The notes: generated from the letters alone by a model not told the origin. A DNA stretch of 32,683 nt from JBGSKV01 sp041740975 (GCA_041740975.1 JBGSKV010000006.1:1-32683); one strand, 5' to 3'. Counted from the stretch's first letter, positions 1-9,044 are shown. Numbers and translations: made by a program.

Positions 1-1477
1 ACCTCTCCAAACAAGCTTTGGTGTCAATACGGTCGCGCTTGTTAAAGGTGTGCCAAAAGTTTTGAACCTCAAAGATATCCTCGAGAACTTCTACTTTCAT
101 CGCCGGGAAGTGATTCTGCGAAGAACGGCCTTCGATCTTCGAAAAGCTGAAGAAAAAGCCCATATTTTAGAGGGTTTGAAGATAGCGGTGGAAAGTATTG
201 ATGAAGTGGTGGCTCTCATCCGAAAAGCACCGGATTCTCCTGCCGCTCACGAAGGTCTTGTCAAAAAGTTTGATCTTTCTGATATTCAAGCCAAAGCTAT
301 TTTGGATATGCGACTGGCTCGTTTAACCGGTCTTGAACGCGACAAAATTGTCGCCGAATACAAAGAGATCATGGCGATCATAACGGACTTAAAAGATATT
401 CTCGCAACTCCAGAACGCGTTACCAAAATTATTCGCGAAGAAGTTGCAAGTTTGAAGGCAGACTACGGTGATGGCCGCCGAACGGAAATCATTGGCGACA
501 GCGAAGACTTGACGATGGAAAGTCTTGTTGCGGATGAAGATGTGTCCGTAACGATTACGCATGCGGGCTACATTAAACGTACTCCACTTAGTCAGATTCG
601 GGCGCAAAAACGCGGTGGAAAAGGCAAGAGTGGCATGCTGACCCGTGGCGAAGACGTCGTTAAGGATGTGTTTCCTGCGACCAATCATCAGAGTCTTTTG
701 CTTTTCTCAAACTGTGCAAAAGTCTTCGAACTCAAAGTATACAATTTGCCAGATGCAGCACTTCGTTCGAAGGGCAGTCATATTGCGCAACTTTTAAAAT
801 TGCGCGACGGTGAAAAAATCGTTCAGATTTTGCCGGTCAAAGAATTTAAAGATGATCAGTATGTGTTGTCGGTTACGGCGAAAGGTTTTGTCAAAAAAAC
901 GGACCTTATGGCTTACTCAAAAGTGCGCGAGACAGGCATCATTGGTTTGAAGTTGGATGACGATGATCAGCTCATCAACTGTGCGATCGTTGGCAAAGAC
1001 GATGAAGTTATTATTGCTACAAAGATGGGGAAAGCTATCCGCTTTGCTAGCGAAGATGTCCGTCCAATGGGCCGCGCCTCAAGGGGTGTAACGGGTATCC
1101 GATTCTCAGAAGAAAAAGATGAAGTCATGGGAATGGAAGTCATTCATTCGCAAGCGACGATCCTTTCTGTATGTGAAAATGGTTACGGCAAGCGCACACC
1201 GCTTGAAGAGTACCGCGTTCAAACGCGAGGTGGCAAAGGTATCTATACGATTAAAGTAACTGAACGAAATGGACCAGTTGTGGGCATTCTTCAGGTCGAT
1301 GAAAACGAAGATCTCATGTGCATGACCTCTTCTGGTAAACTCATGCGCTTTACAATCAACGAAATCGGTATTATTGGTCGCTTGACGCAAGGTGTAAGAC
1401 TGATGGCCGTTGATGAAGGTGAGAAGATCACCAGCCTTTGCAAAGTTGCCAAAATCGATGGCGAAGAGGTGGAATGA
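1..1477 (+). CDS. gyrA: DNA gyrase subunit A, C-terminal part (5' end outside window)
   Basis: This is the 3' part of the gene for the A subunit of DNA gyrase, the type II topoisomerase that introduces negative supercoils using ATP. The frame is already open at base 2 (reading PLQTSFGVNTVALVKGVPKV), so the first ATG in view is internal. The visible part covers the end of the breakage-reunion domain with its coiled coil, followed by the beta-pinwheel C-terminal domain. The GyrA box, QKRGGKG, lies at about 605-625 and marks gyrase rather than topoisomerase IV. A second, degenerate box (TRGGKG) is near 1220-1240. The catalytic tyrosine and the quinolone-resistance region lie upstream and cannot be seen. 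The stop TGA overlaps the start of gatC as ATGA. Identification is very secure. Confidence 0.97.
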   Translation, partial: PLQTSFGVNTVALVKGVPKVLNLKDILENFYFHRREVILRRTAFDLRKAEEKAHILEGLKIAVESIDEVVALIRKAPDSPAAHEGLVKKFDLSDIQAKAILDMRLARLTGLERDKIVAEYKEIMAIITDLKDILATPERVTKIIREEVASLKADYGDGRRTEIIGDSEDLTMESLVADEDVSVTITHAGYIKRTPLSQIRAQKRGGKGKSGMLTRGEDVVKDVFPATNHQSLLLFSNCAKVFELKVYNLPDAALRSKGSHIAQLLKLRDGEKIVQILPVKEFKDDQYVLSVTAKGFVKKTDLMAYSKVRETGIIGLKLDDDDQLINCAIVGKDDEVIIATKMGKAIRFASEDVRPMGRASRGVTGIRFSEEKDEVMGMEVIHSQATILSVCENGYGKRTPLEEYRVQTRGGKGIYTIKVTERNGPVVGILQVDENEDLMCMTSSGKLMRFTINEIGIIGRLTQGVRLMAVDEGEKITSLCKVAKIDGEEVE

Positions 1478-1779
1478 GCGGCGTGGTGATAGACGAAAAA
1501 ACGGTAAAAAACGTAGCTAAATTGGCCAGATTAAAGCTGACCGATGAAGAGACTCGGTATTACGAAAAACATCTCAATGTTGTTTTTCAGTATGTCGAAA
1601 AAATAAAAAGCCTCAAAGATAACTTGGGATCCGATTGGCGCGCGGATTTAAGTTCCGGCGAACATACGCCTGAGCGCGACGATGTTATCATCGCATCACT
1701 TCCTACTGACGAGTTTTTATCGCAAGCACCGAAAAAAATTGGCACGGCTTTTCAAGTTCCAAAAATTTTGGATCAGTAA
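1474..1779 (+). CDS. gatC: Asp-tRNA(Asn)/Glu-tRNA(Gln) amidotransferase subunit C
   Basis: GatC is the small subunit of the GatCAB amidotransferase, which converts misacylated Glu-tRNA(Gln) or Asp-tRNA(Asn) to the correct amide form; it wraps around and stabilises GatA. The 101-residue product has the family opening (IDEKTVKNVAKLARLKLTDEE, about residues 6-26) and the conserved C-terminal pattern of charged, proline-containing segments (APKKIGTAFQVPKIL). I place the start at the ATG at 1474 because it overlaps the gyrA stop in the ATGA arrangement and follows the purine-rich GAGGTGGA. An upstream in-frame start at 1438 would add 12 residues unrelated to the family. gatA follows three bases after the stop. 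Confidence 0.94.
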   Translation: MSGVVIDEKTVKNVAKLARLKLTDEETRYYEKHLNVVFQYVEKIKSLKDNLGSDWRADLSSGEHTPERDDVIIASLPTDEFLSQAPKKIGTAFQVPKILDQ

Positions 1780-1782
1780 CAT

Positions 1783-3258
1783 ATGTTGGAAGCATTTCAA
1801 TCGTCAGTGAAAAATATTGCAAAGCACGTCAATGACGGTTCGCAAAAAGTTGATGATGTCGCAGAGTTTTATATGAAGCGCGTGCAGACGCTCGGAAAAA
1901 AACTCAATTCGCATTTATTTTTTGATGAAAAAATAATAGAGTCGGAAGTCGAGCGAGTCAAAAATCTCCTAAAAACTCAAAAAAATCTGCCACTTGCGGG
2001 CGTCCCAGTTTCCTTAAAAGACAACCTTTGTACCAAAGGTATGCCGACAACATGTGGCTCCAAAATTTTGGAAAACTACATTCCGCCTTACGATGCGGAA
2101 GTGGTTCGTCGTCTAAAAGATGCGGGCGCTCTGATTTTCGGAAAGCTCAACATGGACGAATTCGCCATGGGAAGTTCAAACGAAAACTCGGCTTATGGTC
2201 CCGTAAAAAATCCCTGGGATCTTTCGCGTGTTCCAGGCGGATCGTCTGGTGGTTCAGCAGCCGTAGTGGCAGCAGACTTAGCGCCTTGTTCATTAGGTTC
2301 TGACACTGGTGGTTCGATTCGACAACCTGCGGCCCTTTGTGGTGTGGTGGGACTGAAGCCAACCTACGGACGAGTCAGTCGTTATGGTCTTGTGGCCTAT
2401 GGATCTTCACTTGACCAGGTGGGACCGTTTACTCGTTCTGTTGCGGATTCCGCACTTCTTTTGCAAGTTCTAGCGGGTTGGGACCGACGCGATTCTACTT
2501 CTAGAAATGATGCCGAAATCAAGTCTTTTGACGCGCTGAACGGCCAACGCAAACTTAAAATCGGCTACGTCAAAGAGTTTGATTCAGACCAGCTGAATCC
2601 TGAAATCAAAGCCGCCATGAGTCAAGCGCTCGAAGTTTATAAAAGTCAGGGTTGCGAGATCGTCGAACTTTCCCTGCCAAACATCGGATATAGCATTCCA
2701 ACTTATTACGTTGTAGCGACGGCGGAAGCTTCCGCCAACCTGGCAAGATTTGATGGCGTACGCTATGGACACCGCAGCACGCATCACACAACACTTAATG
2801 AACTTTATGAAGCGTCTCGGAGTGAAGGCTTTGGTAAAGAAGTGAAGCAGCGCATTATGCTCGGCACCTTTGCGCTTTCTTCTGGCTACTATGATGCTTA
2901 TTACGGATCGGCCCTGAGAACGCGGGAAATGATTCGCCAAGATTTTGCAAAAGCCTTTGCAAAAGTGGACGTGATCGCCTCACCGACATCTCCCACTACA
3001 GCCTTCAAAATAGGGGAAAAGTCGAACGATCCCATGTCGATGTATCTCAGTGATATCTACACAATTGCCACAAATTTGGCGGGGATCCCCGGTATATCGA
3101 TCCCATGTGGATTTGACAAAGCTGGCTTGCCGATGGGTTTACAGCTGATGTCGGCCGCGTGGAATGATCAGACTCTTTTGGATTGTGCTCTGATGTATGA
3201 AGAAAAGACTCGTGGGAATGGAGGGTGGAATGAGCAAAATAAACCAAACCTCTCCTAG
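1783..3258 (+). CDS. gatA: Glutamyl-tRNA(Gln) amidotransferase subunit A
   Basis: GatA is the glutaminase subunit of GatCAB: it releases ammonia from glutamine and passes it to GatB. The 491-residue protein is of normal family length and belongs to the amidase-signature family. The Ser-cisSer-Lys catalytic triad is visible: Lys79 in VSLKDN, the cis-Ser in the glycine/serine-rich PGGSSGGSAA (Ser154), and the nucleophile Ser178 in GSDTGGSIRQP. The gene begins at ATG 1783, just after the gatC stop, and its 3' end overlaps the start of gatB by about 29 bases. The complete gatC-gatA-gatB order suggests that Gln-tRNA, Asn-tRNA or both are made by transamidation; the sequence does not show which. 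Confidence 0.97.
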   Translation: MLEAFQSSVKNIAKHVNDGSQKVDDVAEFYMKRVQTLGKKLNSHLFFDEKIIESEVERVKNLLKTQKNLPLAGVPVSLKDNLCTKGMPTTCGSKILENYIPPYDAEVVRRLKDAGALIFGKLNMDEFAMGSSNENSAYGPVKNPWDLSRVPGGSSGGSAAVVAADLAPCSLGSDTGGSIRQPAALCGVVGLKPTYGRVSRYGLVAYGSSLDQVGPFTRSVADSALLLQVLAGWDRRDSTSRNDAEIKSFDALNGQRKLKIGYVKEFDSDQLNPEIKAAMSQALEVYKSQGCEIVELSLPNIGYSIPTYYVVATAEASANLARFDGVRYGHRSTHHTTLNELYEASRSEGFGKEVKQRIMLGTFALSSGYYDAYYGSALRTREMIRQDFAKAFAKVDVIASPTSPTTAFKIGEKSNDPMSMYLSDIYTIATNLAGIPGISIPCGFDKAGLPMGLQLMSAAWNDQTLLDCALMYEEKTRGNGGWNEQNKPNLS

Positions 3259-4696
3259 TGTTCTCGATCGCTACGAAGCTGTTATTGGCCTAGAAGTCCA
3301 CTGCCAACTCAAAACCAACACCAAGCTATTCTGCAGTTGTACGACAAAATTCGGTGAACTGCCGAACCACAATACCTGCGAAGTGTGCCTGGGGCTGCCA
3401 GGGGTTTTGCCTGTTTTAAATCGCCAAGCAGTAGATTTTGCGATTCGGTTTGCACTGGCTGTGAAAGCCAAACTCAACGAAAAAAGCGTCTTTTCACGCA
3501 AACAATACTTTTATCCGGACCTTCCCAAAGGCTATCAAATCAGCCAATACGACTTGCCTTATTGTGAAAAAGGCGAGCTTAAACTCGCCAGTGGGAAAAC
3601 CATTCGGATCACTCGCGCCCATCTGGAAGAAGATGCCGGAAAAAACGTGCACGGCGACCAGTCAAGCTATGTTGACCTAAATCGTGCTGGCGTCGCACTT
3701 ATCGAGATTGTCAGTGAACCTGATATTCGTTTGCCTTCCGAAGCAGCTGAATATTTGAAGAAACTTCGCTCTTTAGTGCGTTATTTGGAAATCTGCGACG
3801 GTAACCTGGAAGAGGGTTCTTTTAGGTGCGACGCGAACGTATCCATTCGCCCTCGGGGGCAAGAAAAACTCGGTACTAGGTGCGAAATTAAAAACTTAAA
3901 TTCATTTCGCAATATTGAGCGAGCCATCCAATATGAAATCATTCGTCAAGCAGACGTGATTGATTCGGGCGGCAAGATTATTCAGCAAACGTTAAGCTTC
4001 GATGCAGCGACTGGAAAAACCGCGTCGATGCGCTCAAAAGAAGAAAGTCACGACTATCGCTACTTTCCTGAGCCGGACCTTAAGCCTTTATTCATCGATG
4101 AAAAACGAATCGCCCATGTCAAATTGAGTTTGCCAGAGCTGCCGGAAGCCCGCGCCAGCCGCTTTCAGGAGGCCTACGGGCTAAGTGAATATGATGCGGG
4201 TGTTCTAACGGCCGAGAAAGAACTTGCGGCTTTTTACGAAGACGTTGTGCAAAAGTCGCAATCGAAAGTGTCTCCCAAAATAGCGGCAAACTGGGTTTGC
4301 AGCGAGTTTTTACGCGAACTCAACAATCGCGAATGGGATATTTGCCATCCTCCGATTTCGAGTTCGGATATGGCTGAGCTTCTGGTGTTGATTGGTACCG
4401 ATAAAATCTCTGGCAAAATTGCCAAGACTGTCTTTGAAGAGATGGCCGAAAAAGGTGGGAAACCTCAGGAAATAGTTGAGAAAAAAGGCCTTACGCAAGT
4501 GGTCGATGAAGGCGCCATCCAGGCACTTATTGCCAAAGTGCTTAAGGAAAATGAAGGCCAGGTCCAAGAATATCAAAGCGGAAAAGTAAAATTATTTGGC
4601 TTTTTTGTTGGTGAAGTTATGAAAGCTTGCCAAGGCAAAATGAATCCCGGACTCGTGAACGAAGCGCTTAAAGCCCAATTGAATCAACCCAAATGA
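3230..4696 (+). CDS. gatB: Aspartyl/glutamyl-tRNA amidotransferase subunit B
   Basis: GatB is the kinase/transamidase subunit: it phosphorylates the carboxylate of the misacylated tRNA and uses ammonia from GatA to form the amide. The family opening YEAVIGLEVHCQLKTNTKLF is present, followed by the cysteine cluster (CSC, then CEVCLGLPG) and the conserved motif region YFYPDLPKGYQISQYDLP. The C-terminal YqeY-like helical tail, which binds tRNA, ends the 488-residue product. I choose the ATG at 3230 rather than an upstream in-frame ATG at 3197: it follows a good ribosome site (GGAGGGTGGA) and gives a family-like N-terminus. The stop overlaps the next gene as ATGA. Confidence 0.96.
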   Translation: MSKINQTSPSVLDRYEAVIGLEVHCQLKTNTKLFCSCTTKFGELPNHNTCEVCLGLPGVLPVLNRQAVDFAIRFALAVKAKLNEKSVFSRKQYFYPDLPKGYQISQYDLPYCEKGELKLASGKTIRITRAHLEEDAGKNVHGDQSSYVDLNRAGVALIEIVSEPDIRLPSEAAEYLKKLRSLVRYLEICDGNLEEGSFRCDANVSIRPRGQEKLGTRCEIKNLNSFRNIERAIQYEIIRQADVIDSGGKIIQQTLSFDAATGKTASMRSKEESHDYRYFPEPDLKPLFIDEKRIAHVKLSLPELPEARASRFQEAYGLSEYDAGVLTAEKELAAFYEDVVQKSQSKVSPKIAANWVCSEFLRELNNREWDICHPPISSSDMAELLVLIGTDKISGKIAKTVFEEMAEKGGKPQEIVEKKGLTQVVDEGAIQALIAKVLKENEGQVQEYQSGKVKLFGFFVGEVMKACQGKMNPGLVNEALKAQLNQPK

Positions 4697-5736
4697 GTAG
4701 TGCTCAGCAATACGAAAAAATATTGATACCCTTTACCGAAGAAGGATTGTTTACGCATCTTTACGCCGAATGTGGCTTCCTTAACCATCCGACGGCCATG
4801 TTTCAGTTTGAAATTTTGCCCCAAAAGCGAGATTTTTTTGATTTGTCTTCTTTGACCAAAGCCCTCGTGACAGTGCCCTTGGTCTATCAAGAAGGATTAG
4901 AAAACAGCTTGTATTTGCAGGACCATACCAAGGTGTGGCTCAAAGACTTTATGGATCCCTTCGACCGAAACTTGGACAATGTGCGGGTGATGAGTTTACT
5001 GAGTCATCATAGTGGACTTCCGGCTTGGCGAAACTTGTGGACCAATCACATTGATGAGCGCGGCCATAGCATGATCACGCCGCAACAGCGCGGCCACCAC
5101 ATCGACAAAGTATTGAACGCGCAAATCCTTACCGGCGTTGGGCGATACATGTACAGCGATTTGGGTTATTTGTTTTTACAACGGATTTTAGAAGTGCGAC
5201 ATGGAGAAGCTTTTGCCGAAATCTGGCAGAAGTTCTGTAAAAAACAAGGCTTGGGCAATGACATCACCTTCACCCCAAACCCCGACGTCGCCATTACAAC
5301 CGGCCATTGTGCCGTTCGAAAACGCCTATTGCTTGGTGAGGTCCACGACGAAAATGCTGCGGCACTCGGTGGTGCCGCCGGCCATGCCGGGGCTTTTGCT
5401 ACTGGCGCAGGGGTTTCGCGCTATCTGCGGCAACTCTTAGAAACCGATGCGGGCAGACTCATCTGGTCCGAACACACTCGCGCCCTCGCCGAGCCGGACC
5501 CTGAACAAGGTTTGGCGGGATGGTGGCGAGGGGATGGCGAATCCTCGCAAGTCTTTGGTGGCGGGCAGTCTGCGGGTCATCTTGGTTTTACAGGGACGGC
5601 CTTCTGGATTAATATGCAAACGCAAGCGTACGGAATCCTCCTTACGAATCGTGTGATTAGTGGCCGCCTTTCCAGTCGCATCACAGATCTCAGAAAACAA
5701 ACATTTACCTTTTTCAATGAAATCGTTTCATCATGA
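4693..5736 (+). CDS. Serine hydrolase of the beta-lactamase / penicillin-binding-protein-like fold
   Basis: The 347-residue protein belongs to the class C beta-lactamase-related serine hydrolase family (PF00144 type), which includes esterases, D-aminopeptidases and peptidoglycan carboxypeptidases. The active-site SxxK is Ser53-Leu-Thr-Lys56 in DLSSLTK. The second motif is YSD in YMYSDLGYLFL, in place of the commoner YxN. The third is HLGFTG near the C-terminus, in place of KTG or HTG. LLSHHSGLPAW is the conserved loop of this group. No signal peptide is evident, so a cytoplasmic site is likely unless the start is wrong. It starts inside the gatB stop (ATGA) and ends overlapping the next gene, so it is probably co-translated with gatCAB. 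Substrate unknown; a beta-lactam resistance role is not indicated. Confidence 0.8.
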   Translation: MSSAQQYEKILIPFTEEGLFTHLYAECGFLNHPTAMFQFEILPQKRDFFDLSSLTKALVTVPLVYQEGLENSLYLQDHTKVWLKDFMDPFDRNLDNVRVMSLLSHHSGLPAWRNLWTNHIDERGHSMITPQQRGHHIDKVLNAQILTGVGRYMYSDLGYLFLQRILEVRHGEAFAEIWQKFCKKQGLGNDITFTPNPDVAITTGHCAVRKRLLLGEVHDENAAALGGAAGHAGAFATGAGVSRYLRQLLETDAGRLIWSEHTRALAEPDPEQGLAGWWRGDGESSQVFGGGQSAGHLGFTGTAFWINMQTQAYGILLTNRVISGRLSSRITDLRKQTFTFFNEIVSS

Positions 5737-6932
5737 CTGCTCGTCACATTGCAGTTATTGGTGCGGGAATCGCTGGACTCGCGACCGCATTTGAACTCGT
5801 GCAACATGGGTTTTGCATCAGTTTAGTTGCGCCGCGAAGCGGATTGGCTGCAGCAACGCCAGCGGCAATGGGTATCGTATCCGTCAAAGCGCAAATCCAC
5901 CCCAGAACGGCGCTTTTTGCCTTCAAAATGAATGGCCTATCGGCCCTTCCAGCATGGTTAGAGCACATCGAAAAACTCACTAAAATCAAGATTCCGCACT
6001 CGCGTGGCATTTATGAGCCGTATGTCGATGTGGTTCGACGGGCGAAAATTTTGGAACGTGTTTTCCATGGTGATCCGCTTCCTGAGCAACCCGTCGAGGA
6101 TTTAATAGCGGACGAAAGTCTTACACTGAGAGAGTTGTACGGACGGTGCGTAGGCAGCTTCCATTACCCCGAGGATATGTGGATCGATATTGATTCGTTA
6201 GTCTCCGCATTAGAAGGCTATCTGAAAGCTCAGAGTCAGGTCCAGTTTGTGGATAACATGGTGACAAAGTGTGTGTGGGAAAAGGAAGGCAGCTGGAAGT
6301 TGGAGTTTGGACAAGGCCACAACGCTTTGTCGGTGGACGATGTCGTTTTGGCATGTGGGCAGGGAACCCCCCAAATACTTGCCGCATCAGGCTTTGCGGG
6401 CACCGCGCTGGTGAATTCTTTGTCTGTGATGTGGGGGGTAAGTCTATCGTTTAGCGTCCCGGATCTACTGTCGCGAACTCTTATTTTTGGAAAACACACT
6501 TTTGTGAGCCATGCGGGAAAGGGGTGGTTTGGGTCGGTTGACTTTAAATTTGAACCAAATGCTGGCCAGATGGAAGAGGCAAAAGCACATTTAAAGAACA
6601 GCGCCCAAGAATTAGGTCTGCTTCGTCAAAATGTAGAAACAAAATGCAGGGCTGGAGCTCGATTATACGCGTCCGATCGGGCCCCAGTGATTGGTCCGCT
6701 ATCGTTCGCGCTTCTAGGTTCCGATTTTTCATCCACAGGTTATCCCGATTCTTCGACGCCGGCTCCTGTCCCATTGTTTTCCGCCTCGCCTCGTCTTTTT
6801 CTCAATACGGCGCACCACAAAAACGGCTTTGCGTTCGCCGCATCGGCCGCGCGCATGATTTCGTCTTTCATTCGAGGTGATTCTACAGAGAAATTTTCGG
6901 GGGATTTTTTACCGGAACGTTTTTTAAAATAA
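5733..6932 (+). CDS. FAD-dependent oxidoreductase (DAO family)
   Basis: The 399-residue protein opens with a Rossmann FAD-binding fingerprint (IAVIGAGIAGLATAFEL, about residues 6-22). Near the C-terminus it has the DAO-family pattern GARLYASDRAPVIGPL followed by HHKNGFAFA, where these enzymes contact the flavin again. The arrangement resembles glycine oxidase ThiO and the oxidoreductase half of the tRNA-modifying enzyme MnmC; the (S/T)xDxxPxIGP-like stretch favours the latter but does not prove it. The gene overlaps the preceding hydrolase as ATGA and is the last of the gyrA-gatCAB run. Downstream, 6933-6950 is very AT-rich with a weak inverted repeat. The substrate cannot be read from the sequence. 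Confidence 0.8.
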   Translation: MTARHIAVIGAGIAGLATAFELVQHGFCISLVAPRSGLAAATPAAMGIVSVKAQIHPRTALFAFKMNGLSALPAWLEHIEKLTKIKIPHSRGIYEPYVDVVRRAKILERVFHGDPLPEQPVEDLIADESLTLRELYGRCVGSFHYPEDMWIDIDSLVSALEGYLKAQSQVQFVDNMVTKCVWEKEGSWKLEFGQGHNALSVDDVVLACGQGTPQILAASGFAGTALVNSLSVMWGVSLSFSVPDLLSRTLIFGKHTFVSHAGKGWFGSVDFKFEPNAGQMEEAKAHLKNSAQELGLLRQNVETKCRAGARLYASDRAPVIGPLSFALLGSDFSSTGYPDSSTPAPVPLFSASPRLFLNTAHHKNGFAFAASAARMISSFIRGDSTEKFSGDFLPERFLK

Positions 6933-6949
6933 AAAAGAATTTTCTTTTA

Positions 6950-6996
6950 TCATCCAGAGCGATCGGCGAGTGTCACTCTTGATGGCTCAGAATGAC
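6950..6996. repeat. REP-like intergenic repeat, copy 1
   Basis: The stretch between the FAD oxidoreductase and the convergent gene at 7034 begins with TCATCCAGAGC (6950-6960) and ends with GGCTCAGAATGACGG. The first 11 bases recur exactly at 22840-22850. The outer parts are roughly complementary (TCATCC/TGAGC with GCTCA/GATGA), as in dispersed extragenic repeats of the GTCATTCTGAG type. Its place between convergent genes would suit a transcript-end structure. Confidence 0.5.
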
Positions 6997-7033
6997 GGAA
7001 TTAAAAAACGAGACTCTTTTTATCTACCGCATT

Positions 7034-8128
7034 CTAGAATTTATATACAAGCGATAAAGGGAGGATTTCCACTGCAAGACCATTGGCGCGAATATCTAAA
7101 GCCTCATGATATTGTGCAACAATGTTTTCAGGAGCAATCGCAGCAACCGAAGCTTCGGCGTTCTGATCACTATAGTTGCCTTCATTGCTCGTTCCAAACG
7201 CCACAGCCGCGTACATAAGAGTAGCGCGCATTCCTATGCCGAAGTTTCCGAAATACCAGTAAAAATCCACTGGAAATCTTATCGATAAAGTCATTGTGGA
7301 TGCGGTCGCTTCCATCACAGGATCTGCACGGTCGGTGCCGTCTTCCTTATGTACAGAAACGGCGTCAAGTGATGCCATATCCAGATCGACACCTGCGCCG
7401 ACCTTAATGCCAGAGCCCGAAAACAAGGAGATATCTAAGAAGTAAAAATCCGTCCAAAACCCAAACGCAGTGGACTCGACTTGAGTCTCAACGTATTCCG
7501 CTTGTTGGGCATTACTCATGGAACGGTTTGCGGTGAGAGATTGCGGAGTTGGATTGGGAAGCTTGTAGCGCACTCCCGCTGCTATACTCATGCCCGGACT
7601 CAAAACATATTCGAACTCGCCGCCCATACCTAAAAGATTGTTGGGTGCGTTTCTTTTATCTTCAGTGGCTTTATCCCAAACCAAGGCAGTAGAAAAAGTT
7701 TCCGGGGAATATTTGGGAACATCATAACCAGTTTGTGAAAGAAGCGTTAAAATGTACATTGCTTTAATGTTATGACCGCTAGCTTCAGCAGGGTTATCTC
7801 TGATTTTAAAATCGCCTACATTACTTTTTACAACTTGTTCATCACGCGGCCTAGCTTCGTAGCCGGTTTTTACTTTCTTTAGAATATTCTTTTTGACCAT
7901 GACGGTGGCGCTTGACTTAGTAACTTTTGAAACGAGACCGCAAGCCACGCGTTTATTTTTCGTATTGTAAAAGCAATAACGCGCGCCTTTTTTCACTCCG
8001 TCCGCTTTGCCGGTATCAATAGTGACGGCACCAGTTTTTTTTGTTATTTTTTGGACTGTTGCACCATAAGCTTGCGAACCAGCCAATGCAAACGCCAACG
8101 TTATCATTGCCATTTTGAAAATCTTCAC
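7034..8128 (-). CDS. Secreted, probably outer-membrane beta-barrel protein
   Basis: I do not recognise the family. The 364-residue product starts with a clear signal peptide (MKIFKMAMITLAFALAGSQA, likely cleavage after AYG or AYGA). Residues of about 25-95 form a basic, beta-rich stretch with alternating GVKKGARYC and VACGLVSKVTKSSATV patterns, possibly a small SH3-like domain; the two cysteines there could form a disulfide. From about residue 150 the sequence alternates polar and hydrophobic residues with many aromatics, and it ends in VYKF, the terminal aromatic being typical of outer-membrane barrels inserted by BamA. It stands alone on the minus strand, divergent from the M50 protease gene. 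Predicted to be an outer-membrane or periplasmic protein; function unknown. Confidence 0.7.
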   Translation of the reverse strand: MKIFKMAMITLAFALAGSQAYGATVQKITKKTGAVTIDTGKADGVKKGARYCFYNTKNKRVACGLVSKVTKSSATVMVKKNILKKVKTGYEARPRDEQVVKSNVGDFKIRDNPAEASGHNIKAMYILTLLSQTGYDVPKYSPETFSTALVWDKATEDKRNAPNNLLGMGGEFEYVLSPGMSIAAGVRYKLPNPTPQSLTANRSMSNAQQAEYVETQVESTAFGFWTDFYFLDISLFSGSGIKVGAGVDLDMASLDAVSVHKEDGTDRADPVMEATASTMTLSIRFPVDFYWYFGNFGIGMRATLMYAAVAFGTSNEGNYSDQNAEASVAAIAPENIVAQYHEALDIRANGLAVEILPLSLVYKF

Positions 8129-8291
8129 GGTACTTACCTCATCCTCTCCGCAGGCTTTGAAGCCCTAGGTCAAAAATAAACTTATCTACGCAATATATTA
8201 AAGAATTTAGTATTACGATGCTGGTGGTTGCTATATATTTATTCTAACAGATTTTGGCAGAACCAGAATATTTTCAGGAGACTTTTTTTTA

Positions 8292-8969
8292 ATGGGATTT
8301 GATCCAGCGCAGATATTTAGTTATTTAATTTGTTTTATTAGTGCTTTAAGCGTTCATGAGTGGGCGCATGCTTTCACTGCCAAGAGATTTGGTGATCGCA
8401 CCGCAGAATTGCAAGGTCGTTTGACCCTTAATCCCATCGCGCATATTGATCCGGTTGGTACAATCGCACTGCCGCTCGTCGGTGGTATTCTAGGTCTTCC
8501 CCTCATTGGCTGGGCCAAACCAGTCCCTATCAATCCGCGGAATTTTAAGGGAAGTTTCAAATATGCCAACATGTGTGTCGCGTTCGCCGGCCCATTGGTA
8601 AATATTATAATGTGTCTTGTTTCGGCGATTATTTTCGTTTGTTATCTTCGGTTCGGCACTGAGGTCATACCCGAAGGTAGTTTTTTTCATCCTCTCACAA
8701 AACTTGTTGGCGATTTTGGAATGATCAATGCCATTTTGGCCATTTTCAACTTACTGCCAATACCTCCTTTAGATGGCGCCGCCGTCATGGGTGGGATGCT
8801 CCCGGCAGCCTGGGGTGAAAAATACGAAGAGTTCGTCGCGCCTTATGGATTTATCATTTTGATTTTGTGCTTGATGTCTGGCGCGCTGGCATGGATAGGA
8901 AGACTTTCTTACTCCCTTTTTGAGTTTTTCATAGCTGCCACCTTTTGGCTCTTTCAACTGATTTCTTAG
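8292..8969 (+). CDS. Site-2-type intramembrane protease, peptidase M50 family
   Basis: The 225-residue protein is largely hydrophobic with about five or six membrane segments. The zinc site of M50 proteases is intact: His22-Glu23-Trp-Ala-His26 lies in the first membrane helix, and the third ligand Asp161 sits in NLLPIPPLDG (153-162). The short form with no PDZ domain resembles the YwhC/FtsH-independent group rather than RseP, so its substrate is open. A ribosome site (CAGGAG) stands before the ATG. The gene is followed by a roughly 45-base spacer and then the promoter of pyrG, so it is probably transcribed on its own. Confidence 0.88.
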   Translation: MGFDPAQIFSYLICFISALSVHEWAHAFTAKRFGDRTAELQGRLTLNPIAHIDPVGTIALPLVGGILGLPLIGWAKPVPINPRNFKGSFKYANMCVAFAGPLVNIIMCLVSAIIFVCYLRFGTEVIPEGSFFHPLTKLVGDFGMINAILAIFNLLPIPPLDGAAVMGGMLPAAWGEKYEEFVAPYGFIILILCLMSGALAWIGRLSYSLFEFFIAATFWLFQLIS

Positions 8970-9015
8970 GCTAAAGTGCCTTACATACAGCTTTCCCCGC
9001 TCGGCTTTTTATTGC

Positions 9016-9044
9016 TTGACCGTTAGCGACCTGCCCACTATTCT
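9016..9044 (+). promoter_or_regulatory. Sigma70-type promoter of the pyrG operon
   Basis: TTGACC at 9016-9021 and TATTCT at 9039-9044 are separated by exactly 17 bases, about 75 bases before the pyrG start. This is the best promoter match upstream of the long pyrG-kdsD-lpt gene run. The remaining leader (about 9050-9117) shows no strong hairpin. Confidence 0.6.
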
